A program made the position numbers and the translations under genes. The notes under the pieces are model-generated. The model was not told the origin of the DNA and ran no database searches. It worked only from the letters and a program-made list of their open reading frames with translations. This document shows, piece by piece, positions 6,113 through 6,164 of a stretch of 6,164 nt of DNA (its first letter is position 1; each line of letters starts with the position of its first letter). Source of the DNA: DAOVDI01 sp965373045 (lineage in GTDB: Bacteria > Acidobacteriota > Aminicenantia > Aminicenantales > Aminicenantaceae); NCBI GenBank assembly GCA_965373045.1, contig CBDVEQ010000155.1, positions 1 through 6,164 of the forward strand. Reading direction: 5' to 3'.

Positions 6113-6164
6113 TGTCAACGCAACGTGAAAATGTCCGGTTCTTAGCAAAATGAAAATGTCCGGT
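6113..6164. mobile_element. Probable terminal region of an IS21-type insertion sequence (continues beyond window)
   Basis: From TGTCAACG at 6113 onward there are two 20-base direct repeats, 6120-6139 and 6145-6164. They differ at 2 positions, have a 25-base period, and share TGAAAATGTCCGGT. Multiple short direct repeats just inside a TG-starting tip are typical of IS21-family (IstA/IstB) ends. No transposase is visible because the window ends here. The family call rests on this pattern alone. The other end and any target duplication lie outside. Confidence 0.5.

Noticed and set aside
6090..6118. Outward promoter made by TTGACA at the insertion-sequence tip (6113-6118)
   Set aside because: At 17-base spacing the -10 position reads GACAAA, a poor match. 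The TTGACA at 6092-6097 has a far better partner.

Overview
The window looks like a chromosomal piece of an uncultivated Gram-negative bacterium. It carries polyprenyl-phosphate sugar enzymes, a signal-peptide protein of the carboxypeptidase-regulatory-like type, REP-like palindromes and low-complexity GGCCAA tracts. That mix is common in Desulfobacterota, Nitrospirota and Aminicenantota-type genomes. I cannot fix the taxon from this sequence, and the placement is only a suggestion.

Layout. Positions 2-3125 (+) hold three tightly packed genes that read as one operon: the C-terminal 212 residues of a NodB-type polysaccharide deacetylase (5' end outside the window), a DPM1/GtrB/ArnC-like family 2 glycosyltransferase with two C-terminal membrane helices, and an FAD-dependent amine-oxidase/UDP-galactopyranose-mutase-like oxidoreductase whose start overlaps the preceding stop (ATGA). 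Converging on them from the minus strand is a 564-residue family 39 (PMT/ArnT-like) membrane glycosyltransferase. Its last five codons overlap the last five codons of the oxidoreductase gene. It has a very good sigma-70-type promoter (TTGAGA-N17-TATAAT) at 4835-4863.

Positions 4806-5225 are non-coding and rich in repeats: GGCCAA-type tracts, an 18-bp perfect inverted repeat bracketing about 310 bp, three REP-like palindromes, and an intrinsic terminator on the minus strand. Beyond lies a 265-residue exported protein (minus strand, 5226-6023) with its own consensus promoter (TTGACA-N17-TACAAT). It joins a carboxypeptidase-regulatory-like domain to a domain that resembles the EF-Tu/IF2-type translation-factor beta-barrel, followed by a hydrophobic helix and a CDPC motif. 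The right edge (6113-6164) looks like the tip of an IS21-type insertion sequence.

How the genes may work together. The deacetylase, GT2 and GT39 repeat the enzyme classes of the ArnD-ArnC-ArnT pathway: a sugar is loaded on a polyprenyl phosphate, deacylated, and transferred outside the membrane by a GT-C enzyme. Here an FAD oxidoreductase is added. The likely output is a modified surface glycan or lipid, but substrate and acceptor cannot be read from the sequence. The most unusual item is the exported protein with the translation-factor-like barrel.
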